Assembly (NCBI GenBank): GCA_015519975.1
Contig: WIAL01000051.1
Span: forward strand, 62,001-126,000
Source of the DNA: Hydrogenothermaceae bacterium
GTDB taxonomy: Bacteria; Aquificota; Aquificia; Aquificales; Hydrogenothermaceae
Direction of reading: 5' to 3'
Length of the DNA: 64,000 nt
Positions 38,173 to 49,736 of this stretch are shown piece by piece. Every line of letters begins with the position of its first letter. Within the stretch, counting starts at the first letter, position 1. The position numbers and the translations under genes are program-made. Under the pieces are notes generated by a model. The model was not told where the DNA came from and ran no database searches. It saw only the letters and a program-made list of their open reading frames with translations.

Positions 38173-39592
38173 TTTTTCTTTTCTTCCTTTCCGCATAATT
38201 TTCTATTATTTTTAATTTAGCTCTTTCTACTGCTAAAGCCTTATCCGGTACATCTTTGGTTATTACTGAACCTGAACCTGTATATGCATGCTTTCCAATA
38301 GTTATAGGAGCTACAAGCATAGTATCACTTCCTATAAATGCTTCATCTTTTATTACAGTTTTATGTTTATTAAAGCCATCGTAATTACATGTGATTGTTC
38401 CAGCACCAATATTTACATTTTTACCAATTTCTGCATCACCTAAATATGAAAGATGTTTTGCTGCTGTATTTTCTCCAATTTTGGAATTTTTCACCTCTAC
38501 AAAATTTCCTATAGAAACATTCTTTCCTATGACTGAGCTATTTCTAATTCTGGCAAATGGTCCTACCTGTGCATTATCTTCAATAATGCTGTCCTCTATC
38601 ACGCTGTTTGGATAAATTTTTACGTTTTTCCCAATTTTGCTGTTTTTTATTACACAGTTTTCATAAATTACAGCTCCATCATCTATTTCTGTATTTCCCT
38701 TAATAGCTGTTCCCTGAAATATCTCAACATCTTTCCCAAAATTTGCATCAAACTCTATCCATATACTTTCAGGAATATGAAATGTAACTCCATTTATCGC
38801 CCAAAAATACATAAACTGATTTTTAAGAATTTTTTCAGCTTCTGCAAGCTGCCACCTGTCATTAACACCTATAATTTGAGTTGGATCTTCAACGTTAAAT
38901 GTATAAAACTTTTTACCTTCCTGGGCTAAAATTTCCACAATATCTGTCAGATAATACTCTTTTTGAGCATTTTTATTTTGCAGTTTATTTAGAGCTTCTT
39001 TTAAATAAGGAGCATAAACAAAATATATTCCAGAGTTTACTTCTTTAATATTTCTTTCAGCAAAAGATGCATCTTTTTCCTCAACTATCTTTTGTACAAC
39101 CCCAGCCTGCCCTTTTATTATCCTGCCGTATCCATAAGGATTTTCTAAAGTAGCAGTTAAAATTAAACCTGCTATTTCTCTATTTTTGTAATTTTTTTCA
39201 TTTATGTTTCTGCCTTCATACTCAATAAGAGCATTTAAATAATTAACTGCATCTTTTAAAGTTTGACCTTTAATAAGTGGGTTATCTCCATTAATTATTA
39301 AAATATATCCGTCAAAATCTTCCCAGAGTGGAATTGTTTGTTTTACTGCATCTCCTGTACCAAGCTGTTGTTTCTGCTCTACAAATTTGCAGTTTTCACA
39401 GTTTATAGTTTTTATAACTTCTTCTTTTTTATGACCAACTACAAAAATAATTTCTTGCGGATTTATCCATGAAACTGCTTCTTTAACGTAAAATATCATA
39501 GGTTTACCTAAAATATCATGCAAAACTTTAGGTTTTTCAGACTTAAATCTTGTTCCTTTACCTGCTGCAAGAATTACAGCTTTTATTTCCAT
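38156..39592 (-). CDS. glmU: Bifunctional UDP-GlcNAc pyrophosphorylase / glucosamine-1-phosphate acetyltransferase
   Basis: 478 residues. The uridylyltransferase half starts ILAAGKGTRFKSEKPKVLH (about 7-25) and contains QLGTGDAV; the acetyltransferase half is a left-handed beta helix of hexapeptide repeats (from about 270) with AKHLSYLGDAEIG and TCNYDGFNKHKT. It makes UDP-GlcNAc for peptidoglycan and lipopolysaccharide. It shares one base with the hisG stop. Confidence 0.96.
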   Translation of the reverse strand: MEIKAVILAAGKGTRFKSEKPKVLHDILGKPMIFYVKEAVSWINPQEIIFVVGHKKEEVIKTINCENCKFVEQKQQLGTGDAVKQTIPLWEDFDGYILIINGDNPLIKGQTLKDAVNYLNALIEYEGRNINEKNYKNREIAGLILTATLENPYGYGRIIKGQAGVVQKIVEEKDASFAERNIKEVNSGIYFVYAPYLKEALNKLQNKNAQKEYYLTDIVEILAQEGKKFYTFNVEDPTQIIGVNDRWQLAEAEKILKNQFMYFWAINGVTFHIPESIWIEFDANFGKDVEIFQGTAIKGNTEIDDGAVIYENCVIKNSKIGKNVKIYPNSVIEDSIIEDNAQVGPFARIRNSSVIGKNVSIGNFVEVKNSKIGENTAAKHLSYLGDAEIGKNVNIGAGTITCNYDGFNKHKTVIKDEAFIGSDTMLVAPITIGKHAYTGSGSVITKDVPDKALAVERAKLKIIENYAERKKRKNEKSC

Positions 39593-40218
39593 TAAACCAC
39601 CTTTTCTAGTTTTTCTATTATATTTAAAATATTTTTATTGTTAGTTTTATAACTCGCTCTGTTTACAATCAGTTTTGCAGATGAAGGTCTAATATCATCA
39701 ATCACAACAAGTCCATTTTCTCTTAAAGTGTTTCCTGTTTCTACAATATCCACAATATAGGGAGCAAGATTTAAAAGAGGTGCAAGTTCTATAGAACCGT
39801 AAAGCTCTATAATGTGAGTGGTAATTCCTTTTTCTTTGAAAAAGTCTTCTGCGATTTTAGGATATTTTGTTGCTACTTTTATCTCTGTAAGGTTGTAATT
39901 ATAATTTTCTTTACTTTCTGGAAGACCTGCCACTACTATCCTACAGGCTCCAATTTTTAAATCTACTGGAATATATACTTCAGGCTGCTGTTCAAGTAGA
40001 ACATCATCCCCTGCTACGCCAATATCTGCACATCCATATTCAACATAAGTTGGAACATCTTTAGCTCTTACAAGTAAAAATCTGAAATTTTCTGTTTCAA
40101 GTATAAGTTTTCTGCTTTTTGCTTTAACTTCTTCTTTTAAAATTCCTGCATTTTGAAATATTTCAATAGTTTGATCAAAGAGTCTTCCTTTTGGAAGTGC
40201 TACTGTTATTTTATCCAT
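39592..40218 (-). CDS. hisG: ATP phosphoribosyltransferase, short form
   Basis: 208 residues: the short HisG type lacking the C-terminal regulatory domain. Motifs are ALPKGRLFDQTIEIF, RAKDVPTYVEYGCADIGVAG and DIVETGNTLRENGL. It catalyses the first step of histidine synthesis and by family rule needs a HisZ partner, which is not in this window. It lies 3 bases after minE. Confidence 0.95.
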   Translation of the reverse strand: MDKITVALPKGRLFDQTIEIFQNAGILKEEVKAKSRKLILETENFRFLLVRAKDVPTYVEYGCADIGVAGDDVLLEQQPEVYIPVDLKIGACRIVVAGLPESKENYNYNLTEIKVATKYPKIAEDFFKEKGITTHIIELYGSIELAPLLNLAPYIVDIVETGNTLRENGLVVIDDIRPSSAKLIVNRASYKTNNKNILNIIEKLEKVV

Positions 40219-40221
40219 TTA

Positions 40222-40461
40222 CTACCCTTTAAAAGGAATGCTTATCCAAAGTTGTTCTTTTCCGTCTTCTTCTCTAATCTCAACTTCAAGGTTGTCAGCA
40301 TCAAACTGACTGTATTTACTGAAAACACCTTTTAAATCTATTTGTAAAAGATCAGCAAAATTCGGTGGAAGACCTTTTCTTTCATATTCAAGAACCATTT
40401 TCAATCTTCTTTTTGCAACTTGAGAAGATGATTCTCTTTTAAAAAAATCAAATAAGCCCAT
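40222..40461 (-). CDS. minE: Cell-division topological specificity factor MinE
   Basis: 79 residues, typical length. The MinD-binding region (SSQVAKRRLKMVLEYERKGLPP) and the C-terminal dimer domain (LEVEIREEDGKEQLWISIPF) match MinE. It drives MinD off the membrane and so keeps division at midcell. It lies 7 bases after minD. Confidence 0.93.
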   Translation of the reverse strand: MGLFDFFKRESSSQVAKRRLKMVLEYERKGLPPNFADLLQIDLKGVFSKYSQFDADNLEVEIREEDGKEQLWISIPFKG

Positions 40462-40468
40462 AATTTAT

Positions 40469-41251
40469 CTACCTCCCCAAAAGCCAGCTGAGAATCCCTT
40501 TTTTCTCTTCTAACTCTGTAAAAGGTACATTCTCACCTTCAAGTCTTCTTGCTACATTTAAAAGTGCTTCTGATGCTTTATATCCTTGCTGTAGGACAAT
40601 AGGCTCACCTTTATTTGTAAAGTCAACCATTTTTTCTTCGTCAGGGATTATACCTATTTTTGGTATCTGAAGAATTTCTTCAACATCTTCAACAGAAAGC
40701 ATCTCTCCTTTTTTCACTTGATGTAGTTTAATTCTATTAATAACTAAATTCATTTTTTCCTTTTCCATAGATTCAAGAAGTCCTATTATTCTATCAGCAT
40801 CTCTAACAGATGAAACTTCAGGGTTTGTAACAATAAGTGCTTCCTCTGCAGGAGCTGCTGCCGTTTTGAAGCCCCCTTCAATACCTGCTGGAGAATCTAA
40901 AAATATATAATCAAACTGGTCTTTTACACTTTCAACAATTTCTGCCATCTGCTCAGGTTTTACAGCATCTTTATCTTTTGTTTGTGCAGCTGGAAGTAAA
41001 TATAAAGGAAGCCCTCTTTTATCTTTTACAAATGCTTTTTCAGGAGAAACCCTTCCTTCAACAACATCTACAAGATCATAAACAATTCTATTTTCAAGAC
41101 CAAGTATCATATCTAAGTTTCGAAGACCGATATCTGCGTCAATGGTTAGAACTTTTTTACCCATTTTTGCAAGAGCAGTTGAAATGTTTGCTGTTACAGT
41201 TGTTTTTCCAACTCCTCCTTTCCCTGATGTTACTACTATTACTCTTGCCAT
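40469..41251 (-). CDS. minD: Septum-site-determining ATPase MinD
   Basis: 260 residues. Deviant Walker A SGKGGVGKTT (Lys11, Lys16), TIDADIGLRNLDMILGLENR and FLDSPAGIE are standard MinD text. The C-terminal helix (GILSWLLGR) resembles the membrane-targeting sequence. It sits between minC and minE, with 13 and 7 bases to each. Confidence 0.96.
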   Translation of the reverse strand: MARVIVVTSGKGGVGKTTVTANISTALAKMGKKVLTIDADIGLRNLDMILGLENRIVYDLVDVVEGRVSPEKAFVKDKRGLPLYLLPAAQTKDKDAVKPEQMAEIVESVKDQFDYIFLDSPAGIEGGFKTAAAPAEEALIVTNPEVSSVRDADRIIGLLESMEKEKMNLVINRIKLHQVKKGEMLSVEDVEEILQIPKIGIIPDEEKMVDFTNKGEPIVLQQGYKASEALLNVARRLEGENVPFTELEEKKGILSWLLGR

Positions 41252-41264
41252 AAGCTCTTACCTC

Positions 41265-41864
41265 TTAAATATTTTCAATAATTATTTGATTATTTTCTAT
41301 ATAAGCTTTTTCGGGAGATGTGGGCTCTTCTATAACATCTGGCGATCTTGTGTAAAGGCTTGCTATTCTGAGCTGCTGAGGCATAAGCTTTAATGCTAAA
41401 ATAATTGCTGTTTCATCTCCATTTGCACCTGCGTGTGCTATGCCTCTTAACGCACCCATAACAACTATATTTCCAGAAGCTACTATATAAGCATCTGGAT
41501 TTACATCTCCAATTATTAATATATCTCCATCGTATTCTATTCTTTGACCGCTTCTTACAGTTTTATTTATTATTTTTAACGCTTTTTTTTCTATAACTTT
41601 TGGAACAAAATTTTTCTTGACTTCTTTTTCTTCAAACTTAAATCCAAGAATTTTTGAATTATATTTTTTTAAAATATCTTCAAGCTCTTTTATTTGATTT
41701 TCATTTAAATCTAAATCTTGATGATCAATTACCACATAAGAACCCTGGAAAAAAGTAGATGAAAGTTTTTCTTCAATTTCCTTTAAATTCTCTTGAAAGG
41801 ATTTTTCTTTGTCTAATTTTATTAAAAGAGCAGGAACTGTTATTCCTTTTACTTCTATTCCCAA
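41265..41864 (-). CDS. minC: Septum-site-determining protein MinC
   Basis: 199 residues. A short N-terminal domain (about 1-95) precedes the conserved C-terminal beta helix with VRSGQRIEYDGDILIIGDVN, GNIVVMGALRGIAHAGANGD and ALKLMPQQLRIA. It inhibits FtsZ polymerisation away from midcell. The start is TTG at 41864; no better in-frame ATG is available. It is first in the eight-gene operon. Confidence 0.93.
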   Translation of the reverse strand: MGIEVKGITVPALLIKLDKEKSFQENLKEIEEKLSSTFFQGSYVVIDHQDLDLNENQIKELEDILKKYNSKILGFKFEEKEVKKNFVPKVIEKKALKIINKTVRSGQRIEYDGDILIIGDVNPDAYIVASGNIVVMGALRGIAHAGANGDETAIILALKLMPQQLRIASLYTRSPDVIEEPTSPEKAYIENNQIIIENI

Positions 41865-41895
41865 TTTATACTCTCATGCGTAAAATGTTTTAAAT

Positions 41896-41905
41896 ATTAT
41901 ATAAT
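41896..41905. promoter_or_regulatory. Overlapping divergent -10 boxes between minC and lysA
   Basis: The stretch ATTATATAAT contains TATAAT on the plus strand (41900-41905, toward lysA) and TATAAT on the minus strand (41901-41896, toward minC), sharing two bases. -35 matches are weak on both sides. The symmetry suggests one site that can fire in both directions. Confidence 0.5.
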
Positions 41906-41940
41906 AATTTCTCTTAATTTCTAAATTTTGGCAGGAGATA

Positions 41941-44504
<2,564 letters not shown>

Positions 44505-44510
44505 AAAAAT

Positions 44511-44525
44511 GTTTTATAATAAAAC
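44511..44525. promoter_or_regulatory. Dyad overlapping the -10 box before the fumarate reductase/succinate dehydrogenase gene
   Basis: GTTTTATAATAAAAC is a perfect 7-bp inverted repeat around one base and contains TATAAT (44515-44520). AATGTTTTAT occurs twice as a direct repeat (44508-44517 and 44526-44535). The next gene starts at 44558. An operator is possible. Confidence 0.45.
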
Positions 44526-44557
44526 AATGTTTTATCTAAATATGGAGGAGATATTGA

Positions 44558-46267
44558 ATGCTTAAGTATGATGTTTTAATTGTTGGTGCCGGCGGTGGCG
44601 GATTAATGGCAGCACTTGAAGCAAACAAAAATAAAAAAGTTAAAGTTGGTGTCATAACTAAAGTATATCCTACAAGATCTCATACAGGAGCAGCTCAAGG
44701 TGGTATAAATGCTGCATTGGCAAACGTTGACCCTTCTGACAGCCCAGAAGTTCACGCTTTTGATACAGTAAAAGGATCGGACTATCTAGGTGATCAAGAT
44801 GCAATAGAATTCATGTGTGAAGAAGCTCCAAAAAGAATATACGAACTTGAGCACATGGGAGTTCCTTTTTCAAGACTTCCTGATGGAAGAATAGCACAAA
44901 GACCATTTGGTGGTGCAGGATTCCCTAGAACATGTTATGCTGCAGACAAAACAGGACACGTTATGCTCCACACTATGTATGAGCAGTGTTTAAAAGAAGG
45001 TGTTGAGTTTTTAAATGAATGGTATGTAAAAGAACTTTTAATAGATAACGGTGAAGCAAAGGGTGTAGTTGCTATAGACATAAGAACAGGTGAAGTTCAC
45101 GTTATAAAAGCAAAAGCAATCATTTTTGCTACTGGTGGATATGCAAGAGTTTACTGGGTGAGAAACTCAAACGCAATAGGTTCTACTGGTGATGGTATTG
45201 CAATTTGCTACAGAGCAGGAATACCTGTTAAAGATATAGAATTTGTTCAGTTCCATCCAACCGGACTTAGATCAACTGGAATTCTCGTTACTGAAGGGGC
45301 CAGAGGAGAAGGTGGATATCTTATAAACAATCAAGGCGAAAGATTTATGGCAAGATATGCTCCAAATAAAATGGAACTTGCTCCAAGGGATATGGTTGCA
45401 AGGGCAATTGAAACAGAAATCCTCGAAGGTAGAGGTTGGGGCGAAGGAATGAACGCTTATGTTCATCTTGACCTTAGACACCTTGGAGCTAAGAAAATAA
45501 AAGAAAGACTTCCTCAGATAAGAATGCTTGCAATAGATTTTGAAGGAGTTGACCCAATAGAAGAACCAATTCCAGTTAGACCAACTGCCCACTACTCAAT
45601 GGGTGGAATACATGTAGAAGATTACAAAACTTCTATGACTCCCGTTAAAGGTGTTTATGCAGTTGGTGAATGTGCGTGTGTATCTGTTCACGGTGCTAAC
45701 AGACTTGGTGGTAACTCACTTCTTGATATAGTTGTATTTGGAAAACCTGCTGGAGCTGCAGCTGCCGAATATGCAGAAAATATGCCAGAAGATACTTCTT
45801 ATAATTATGCTGCTGAAGAAGAAAGAGCAAGAAAAGAAATTGAAGAACTTCTCAAGAAAGAAGGAACTGAGAACATAAATGACATAAGAACCGAAATGGC
45901 TCAGACTATGTGGGATAAAGTTGGAATTTTCAGAGAAGAAAAACCAATGCAGGAAGCTATAGAAAAAATTAAAGAGTTAAAAGAAAGATATAAAAACCTT
46001 GCTCCAGGAGACAGCAGTAAGTTATTTAACACTGCATTAATAAATTATCTTGAGCTTGGAAACCTTTTAGATTTAGCTGAAGCTATTGCTGTTACAGCTG
46101 AAATGAGAAAAGAATCAAGAGGTGCCCATGCAAGAAGAGATTATCCAAATAGAGATGATGAAAACTTCTTAAAGCACTCTTTAGCATATTACACAGAAGA
46201 TGGACCAAAAGTAGAATATACAGAAGTAAGAATCACAAAATATCAACCACAAGAAAGAAAATACTAA
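44558..46267 (+). CDS. sdhA: Fumarate reductase / succinate dehydrogenase flavoprotein subunit
   Basis: 569 residues. The FAD motif VGAGGGGLMAALEA, TRSHTGAAQGG with His42 at the covalent FAD site, FVQFHPTGL, EGARGEGG, MGGIHV and HGANRLGGNSLLD are all present. In Aquificota this enzyme reduces fumarate in the reductive TCA cycle. No iron-sulfur or membrane subunit gene is adjacent; they must lie elsewhere. A strong GGAGGAG site precedes the ATG and a clear terminator follows. Confidence 0.93.
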   Translation: MLKYDVLIVGAGGGGLMAALEANKNKKVKVGVITKVYPTRSHTGAAQGGINAALANVDPSDSPEVHAFDTVKGSDYLGDQDAIEFMCEEAPKRIYELEHMGVPFSRLPDGRIAQRPFGGAGFPRTCYAADKTGHVMLHTMYEQCLKEGVEFLNEWYVKELLIDNGEAKGVVAIDIRTGEVHVIKAKAIIFATGGYARVYWVRNSNAIGSTGDGIAICYRAGIPVKDIEFVQFHPTGLRSTGILVTEGARGEGGYLINNQGERFMARYAPNKMELAPRDMVARAIETEILEGRGWGEGMNAYVHLDLRHLGAKKIKERLPQIRMLAIDFEGVDPIEEPIPVRPTAHYSMGGIHVEDYKTSMTPVKGVYAVGECACVSVHGANRLGGNSLLDIVVFGKPAGAAAAEYAENMPEDTSYNYAAEEERARKEIEELLKKEGTENINDIRTEMAQTMWDKVGIFREEKPMQEAIEKIKELKERYKNLAPGDSSKLFNTALINYLELGNLLDLAEAIAVTAEMRKESRGAHARRDYPNRDDENFLKHSLAYYTEDGPKVEYTEVRITKYQPQERKY

Positions 46268-46271
46268 TCAA

Positions 46272-46300
46272 AAAGAGGGGCTATCCCTCTTTCTTTTTTT
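46272..46300 (+). terminator. Rho-independent terminator after sdhA
   Basis: An 8-bp stem, AAAGAGGG / CCCTCTTT (46272-46279 with 46285-46292), has a 5-base loop and is followed by CTTTTTTT. Confidence 0.9.
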
Positions 46301-46368
46301 ACTTTATTATTTCATTTATTGTTTTATAATTATTATTGCATTTTTATATTTTTATATTATATACTAAA

Positions 46369-46384
46369 GTTAGTTTATACTAAC
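46369..46384. promoter_or_regulatory. Dyad upstream of the PEGA lipoprotein
   Basis: GTTAGT-TTAT-ACTAAC is a perfect 6-bp inverted repeat just before the GAGGAG ribosome site (46391-46395) and after TATATTATATAC, a -10-like run. It may be an operator or a 5' leader hairpin. Confidence 0.45.
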
Positions 46385-46400
46385 ATAACGAGGAGAAAAA

Positions 46401-47987
46401 ATGAGAAAATTACTCTCACTACTGCTTGTCTTTGCTGTTTCAATCTTTTTAGCATCTTGTGAAGGAAAAGGAAAAATAATTATTAAAGAACCTCCAAATG
46501 CTGATGTTTACATTAACGGAAAAAAAGTTGGTAAGACTCCAATTGAACTTGAACTTAGAGAAGGTAAGTACGACATTACAGTTGAAACAGACCCTTTTAT
46601 TTCTGAAACAAAGAAAAATGTACAGGTTTATTTTGACAAAACTATAGTTTTAAAATTCAACCCAACCCCAAAAGGAATTTTAGAAGTCCAGTCAAACCCA
46701 AGCGGTGCAGAAGTTTGGGATAATAAAGTTTATCTAGGAAATACTCCTCTAAAAGAAAAGTTAGACCCGGGGCTTCATAAAATCTTACTTTACAAAGGTA
46801 AATTAAGTGCAGAAAGAAAAGTTAATATAGAGTACAGAAAGACAACTAAACTTTTTGTTAACCTTGAAAAAGCTGTAGTACATGTTAATGCAAGTCCTTC
46901 TGATGCTACAATTCAAATTGGAAATGTAAAAATTAATAAATTTCCTTATACTTTAGAACTTGACGAAGGAACTTATAAAGTTATAGTAAGTAAGCCTCCA
47001 TATACAGATGAATTTACTTTAAAAGTAAAAAAAGGCGATGAGATAAATGTCAGCTATACATTACAACCTGTTCAGCTTCCTCCAGTTCAAGCATATGGTC
47101 CTATCAAGTTCACACATAACAAAAAATATCTAATCTCTATGGGTAAAGCAGGTATTTATTTCTGGAACATACATAAGTTCAAACCTGAAATATCTCTTTA
47201 CGATCCTGAAGACGTAAGAAACTTTGATAAATTTATAAACTTTAATATTACACAAAATGATGAATTTGTTGTTGGTATAAAGCCAATAAGAAAACTTGCT
47301 TATGCATTAAAAACAAAAGAGAAAAACGACAAAATTATTGTATGGGATTTAAAAACAACAGCTGTTAAATTTGCAAAACTTTACCCTATTGAAAGTAAAT
47401 ATCCATTCTTCATTGACAGCAATAAAATTTTACTTATAGAAAAGAATGGAAAGACAAATACTTTAGATATAACATCTTCAAAACTGGAAAAAATTGCAAA
47501 TATTGGTGAAACAGTTACATCTGCTAAAAAATATAACAATTTTGTTATAGTAGGAACATCTAAAGGAAACTTATTTAAAATAGATCCTTCAAATGGAAGT
47601 TTAGCTAAATTGGCTTCTCTCTCATCTAAAGTTAATGATATCTTTGTAACAAAAGATGGAAATGTTTATGTTGCCTCAGATAAGGTTTATATTTTAGATG
47701 GTTCTTTAAAAGTAAAAACTACATTTAATACTAAAAAATCTCCTCTTGCTGTTGCTGTAACTCCTTCTGGAAAGATATTAGCAGTTTCATATGGAAAAAA
47801 TGTTGAAGCTTTTGATTTAAAAACAGGAAAATCTTTATATAAAATAAGTAACCTACCAGTTAATATTATTTCAATGCTCTTTAGGGATGAAGAAATCTTA
47901 ATTACAGCATCAGGTATAAAAACACCTTATGTGGCTATATGGAAAAACGGTCATAAGCTCAAAAAATGGGTACAAACTATTGAATAA
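46401..47987 (+). CDS. PEGA-domain lipoprotein with a C-terminal beta-propeller-like region
   Basis: 528 residues. The signal peptide ends in the lipobox FLASC (Cys20). Three PEGA repeats follow (about 25-90, 91-150 and 152-220), each with the ADVYINGKKVGKTPIEL-type core and a GKY/GTY turn. From about residue 225 come repeats with WD/PQQ-like strands such as IYFWNIHKFKP, IIVWDLKTTAV, FKIDPSNGSL and VEAFDLKTGKSLYKI, consistent with a propeller. It is probably attached to the cell envelope and binds carbohydrate or protein; the partner is unknown. It stands as a single transcription unit. Confidence 0.85.
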   Translation: MRKLLSLLLVFAVSIFLASCEGKGKIIIKEPPNADVYINGKKVGKTPIELELREGKYDITVETDPFISETKKNVQVYFDKTIVLKFNPTPKGILEVQSNPSGAEVWDNKVYLGNTPLKEKLDPGLHKILLYKGKLSAERKVNIEYRKTTKLFVNLEKAVVHVNASPSDATIQIGNVKINKFPYTLELDEGTYKVIVSKPPYTDEFTLKVKKGDEINVSYTLQPVQLPPVQAYGPIKFTHNKKYLISMGKAGIYFWNIHKFKPEISLYDPEDVRNFDKFINFNITQNDEFVVGIKPIRKLAYALKTKEKNDKIIVWDLKTTAVKFAKLYPIESKYPFFIDSNKILLIEKNGKTNTLDITSSKLEKIANIGETVTSAKKYNNFVIVGTSKGNLFKIDPSNGSLAKLASLSSKVNDIFVTKDGNVYVASDKVYILDGSLKVKTTFNTKKSPLAVAVTPSGKILAVSYGKNVEAFDLKTGKSLYKISNLPVNIISMLFRDEEILITASGIKTPYVAIWKNGHKLKKWVQTIE

Positions 47988-47993
47988 TAAAAC

Positions 47994-48019
47994 GGCAGCC
48001 CTTAGCGGCTGCTTTTTTT
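47994..48019 (+). terminator. Rho-independent terminator after the PEGA lipoprotein
   Basis: GCAGCC (47995-48000) pairs with GGCTGC (48007-48012) around CTTAGC, followed by TTTTTTT. Confidence 0.93.
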
Positions 48020-48080
48020 CTAAAAAAAGCCTATAATATTTTTATATCTTTATAATTTCATCTTAGAGGTTTTTAGATAA

Positions 48081-49460
48081 ATGTGCGGAGTTTTTGGTGT
48101 ATTTGATCATAAAGATGCTGCTTATCTAACTTATTTAGGCTTACATTCTTTACAGCATAGAGGTCAAGAATCTGCAGGAATTGCAGTTTCTGATGGGTAC
48201 GATATAAACTTAAAACTTGGACAGGGTCTCGTAACAAGGGCAATAAAATCTGAAGATTTGCAGGAAATGAAAGGAAGCCTTGCTATTGGTCATGTAAGGT
48301 ACTCGACGGCTGGCGGTTCAAATCCCAAAAATATACAGCCGTTTTATGCCCATTTTTACGGCGGATCTTTTGCAATAGCACATAACGGAAATTTAGTTAA
48401 TGCAGATAAAATAAGACTTGAGCTTGAAAAAGAAGGTGCTATTTTTCGCTCCACTTCAGATACAGAGGTGTTTGTTCATTTAATTGCAAAATCTAAAGAA
48501 CCTCCACCGGCTCACATAATGCTGCATCAAAACGATAAGGAATTTATCCCGCTTGTTTTTAATGCAATGAGAAAGGTAAAAGGTGCTTACTCTTTAGTTA
48601 TTTTAAGGGAAAATCAGCTTATTGCGGTTAGAGATCCATTTGGATTTAGACCACTAGTTCTTGGTAAGAATAAAAGCGGAAGTTATTTTGTAGCTTCAGA
48701 AAGCTGTGCTCTTGATATAGTTGATGCTGAATACTTAAGGGATGTTAAACCTGGAGAAGTGTTAGTTATAGACGATGCAGGGTTAAGGTCTTATTTCCCT
48801 CTGGAATTCCCAGAAAATGCAAAAAAATGTATATTTGAGTTTGTTTATTTTGCCAGACCAGACAGTTTAATATTTGGAGACTGGGTATATGAGATAAGAA
48901 AAGAAATGGGAAGAACCTTAGCAAGAGAGGTAAAAATAGATGCAGATGTTGTTGTCCCAGTATTAGACTCAGGACTTCTGGCTGCAAAAGGGTATTCAGA
49001 GGAAAGCGGTATTCCTTTTGAAATAGGTCTTGTTAGAAGCCATTATGTTGGAAGAAGTTTCATTCAGCCGGTACAAAGCATAAGGGATCTGAGCGTAAAA
49101 TTAAAACTTAATCCTGTAAAACAAGTAATAGACGGAAAAAGAGTAATAATAGTTGATGATTCTTTAGTTAGAGGAACCACAAGTAAAAAAATTGTAAATA
49201 TGCTTAGAAATGCAGGGGCTAAAGAGGTTCATCTTTTAATAAGCTCTCCTCCTGTAATAAGTCCATGTTATTATGGAATAGATACGCCTACAAAAGAAGA
49301 ACTTATTGCTGCTAATAAATCCATAGAAGAAATTAGAGACTATATAGGTGCAGATTCCCTCCATTATCTTTCGCTTGAGGGAATGATAGGAGCAGCAAAT
49401 AAATATAAGCAAAAAGGCTTTTGTACAGCCTGTTTTACAGGAGATTATCCCGTTTTATGA
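48081..49460 (+). CDS. purF: Amidophosphoribosyltransferase
   Basis: 459 residues. It starts MCGVFGVF, so Cys2 becomes the N-terminal nucleophile after Met removal with no propeptide. LGLHSLQHRGQESAG, GHVRYSTAGGS and the PRPP site VIIVDDSLVRGTTSKKI are clear. FCTACFTGDYP at the C-terminus, with Cys in KKCIFEF and ISPCYYG, indicates the iron-sulfur cluster type known from Bacillus. It commits PRPP to purine synthesis. Confidence 0.97.
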   Translation: MCGVFGVFDHKDAAYLTYLGLHSLQHRGQESAGIAVSDGYDINLKLGQGLVTRAIKSEDLQEMKGSLAIGHVRYSTAGGSNPKNIQPFYAHFYGGSFAIAHNGNLVNADKIRLELEKEGAIFRSTSDTEVFVHLIAKSKEPPPAHIMLHQNDKEFIPLVFNAMRKVKGAYSLVILRENQLIAVRDPFGFRPLVLGKNKSGSYFVASESCALDIVDAEYLRDVKPGEVLVIDDAGLRSYFPLEFPENAKKCIFEFVYFARPDSLIFGDWVYEIRKEMGRTLAREVKIDADVVVPVLDSGLLAAKGYSEESGIPFEIGLVRSHYVGRSFIQPVQSIRDLSVKLKLNPVKQVIDGKRVIIVDDSLVRGTTSKKIVNMLRNAGAKEVHLLISSPPVISPCYYGIDTPTKEELIAANKSIEEIRDYIGADSLHYLSLEGMIGAANKYKQKGFCTACFTGDYPVL

Positions 49461-49679
49461 TTCAATAACTTCAACTATAATAGCTTCTCCAGGGCAGTCC
49501 TGCGCTGCCTCCATAGCTCTTTCTGCCAAATCTCCTTCAAGTACAGCCCCATTTCCTCCTAGTTCCTCTTTAACCTGTGATATTTCATCTCCTCTATCTT
49601 CAAATATTTCTGGATAGTTGTCGTAGCAATTTCCACATCTTGTACATAAATCCTCATCAACATAAACTTTAACTTTCAT
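49455..49679 (-). CDS. 4Fe-4S ferredoxin
   Basis: About 74 residues from the ATG at 49679 (MKVKVYVDEDLC); an ATG at 49691 would add four residues. CTRCGNCYDNYP and a distal DCPGEA give the Cys-x2-Cys-x2-Cys...Cys-Pro pattern of single-cluster ferredoxins of the Thermotoga type. It is an electron carrier; the partner is unknown. Its 3' end overlaps purF by 6 bases, tail to tail. Confidence 0.9.
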   Translation of the reverse strand: MKVKVYVDEDLCTRCGNCYDNYPEIFEDRGDEISQVKEELGGNGAVLEGDLAERAMEAAQDCPGEAIIVEVIES

Positions 49680-49736
49680 ATTTTCTCCCATATATAATAA
49701 TGTTATTAAGTATAAACTTAGGAGCTGATTGATTAA

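Noticed and set aside
46301-46400. Small RNA or extra gene between sdhA and the PEGA lipoprotein
   Set aside because: Only a terminator, AT-rich promoter-like sequence and a short dyad are seen; no independent transcript can be supported.
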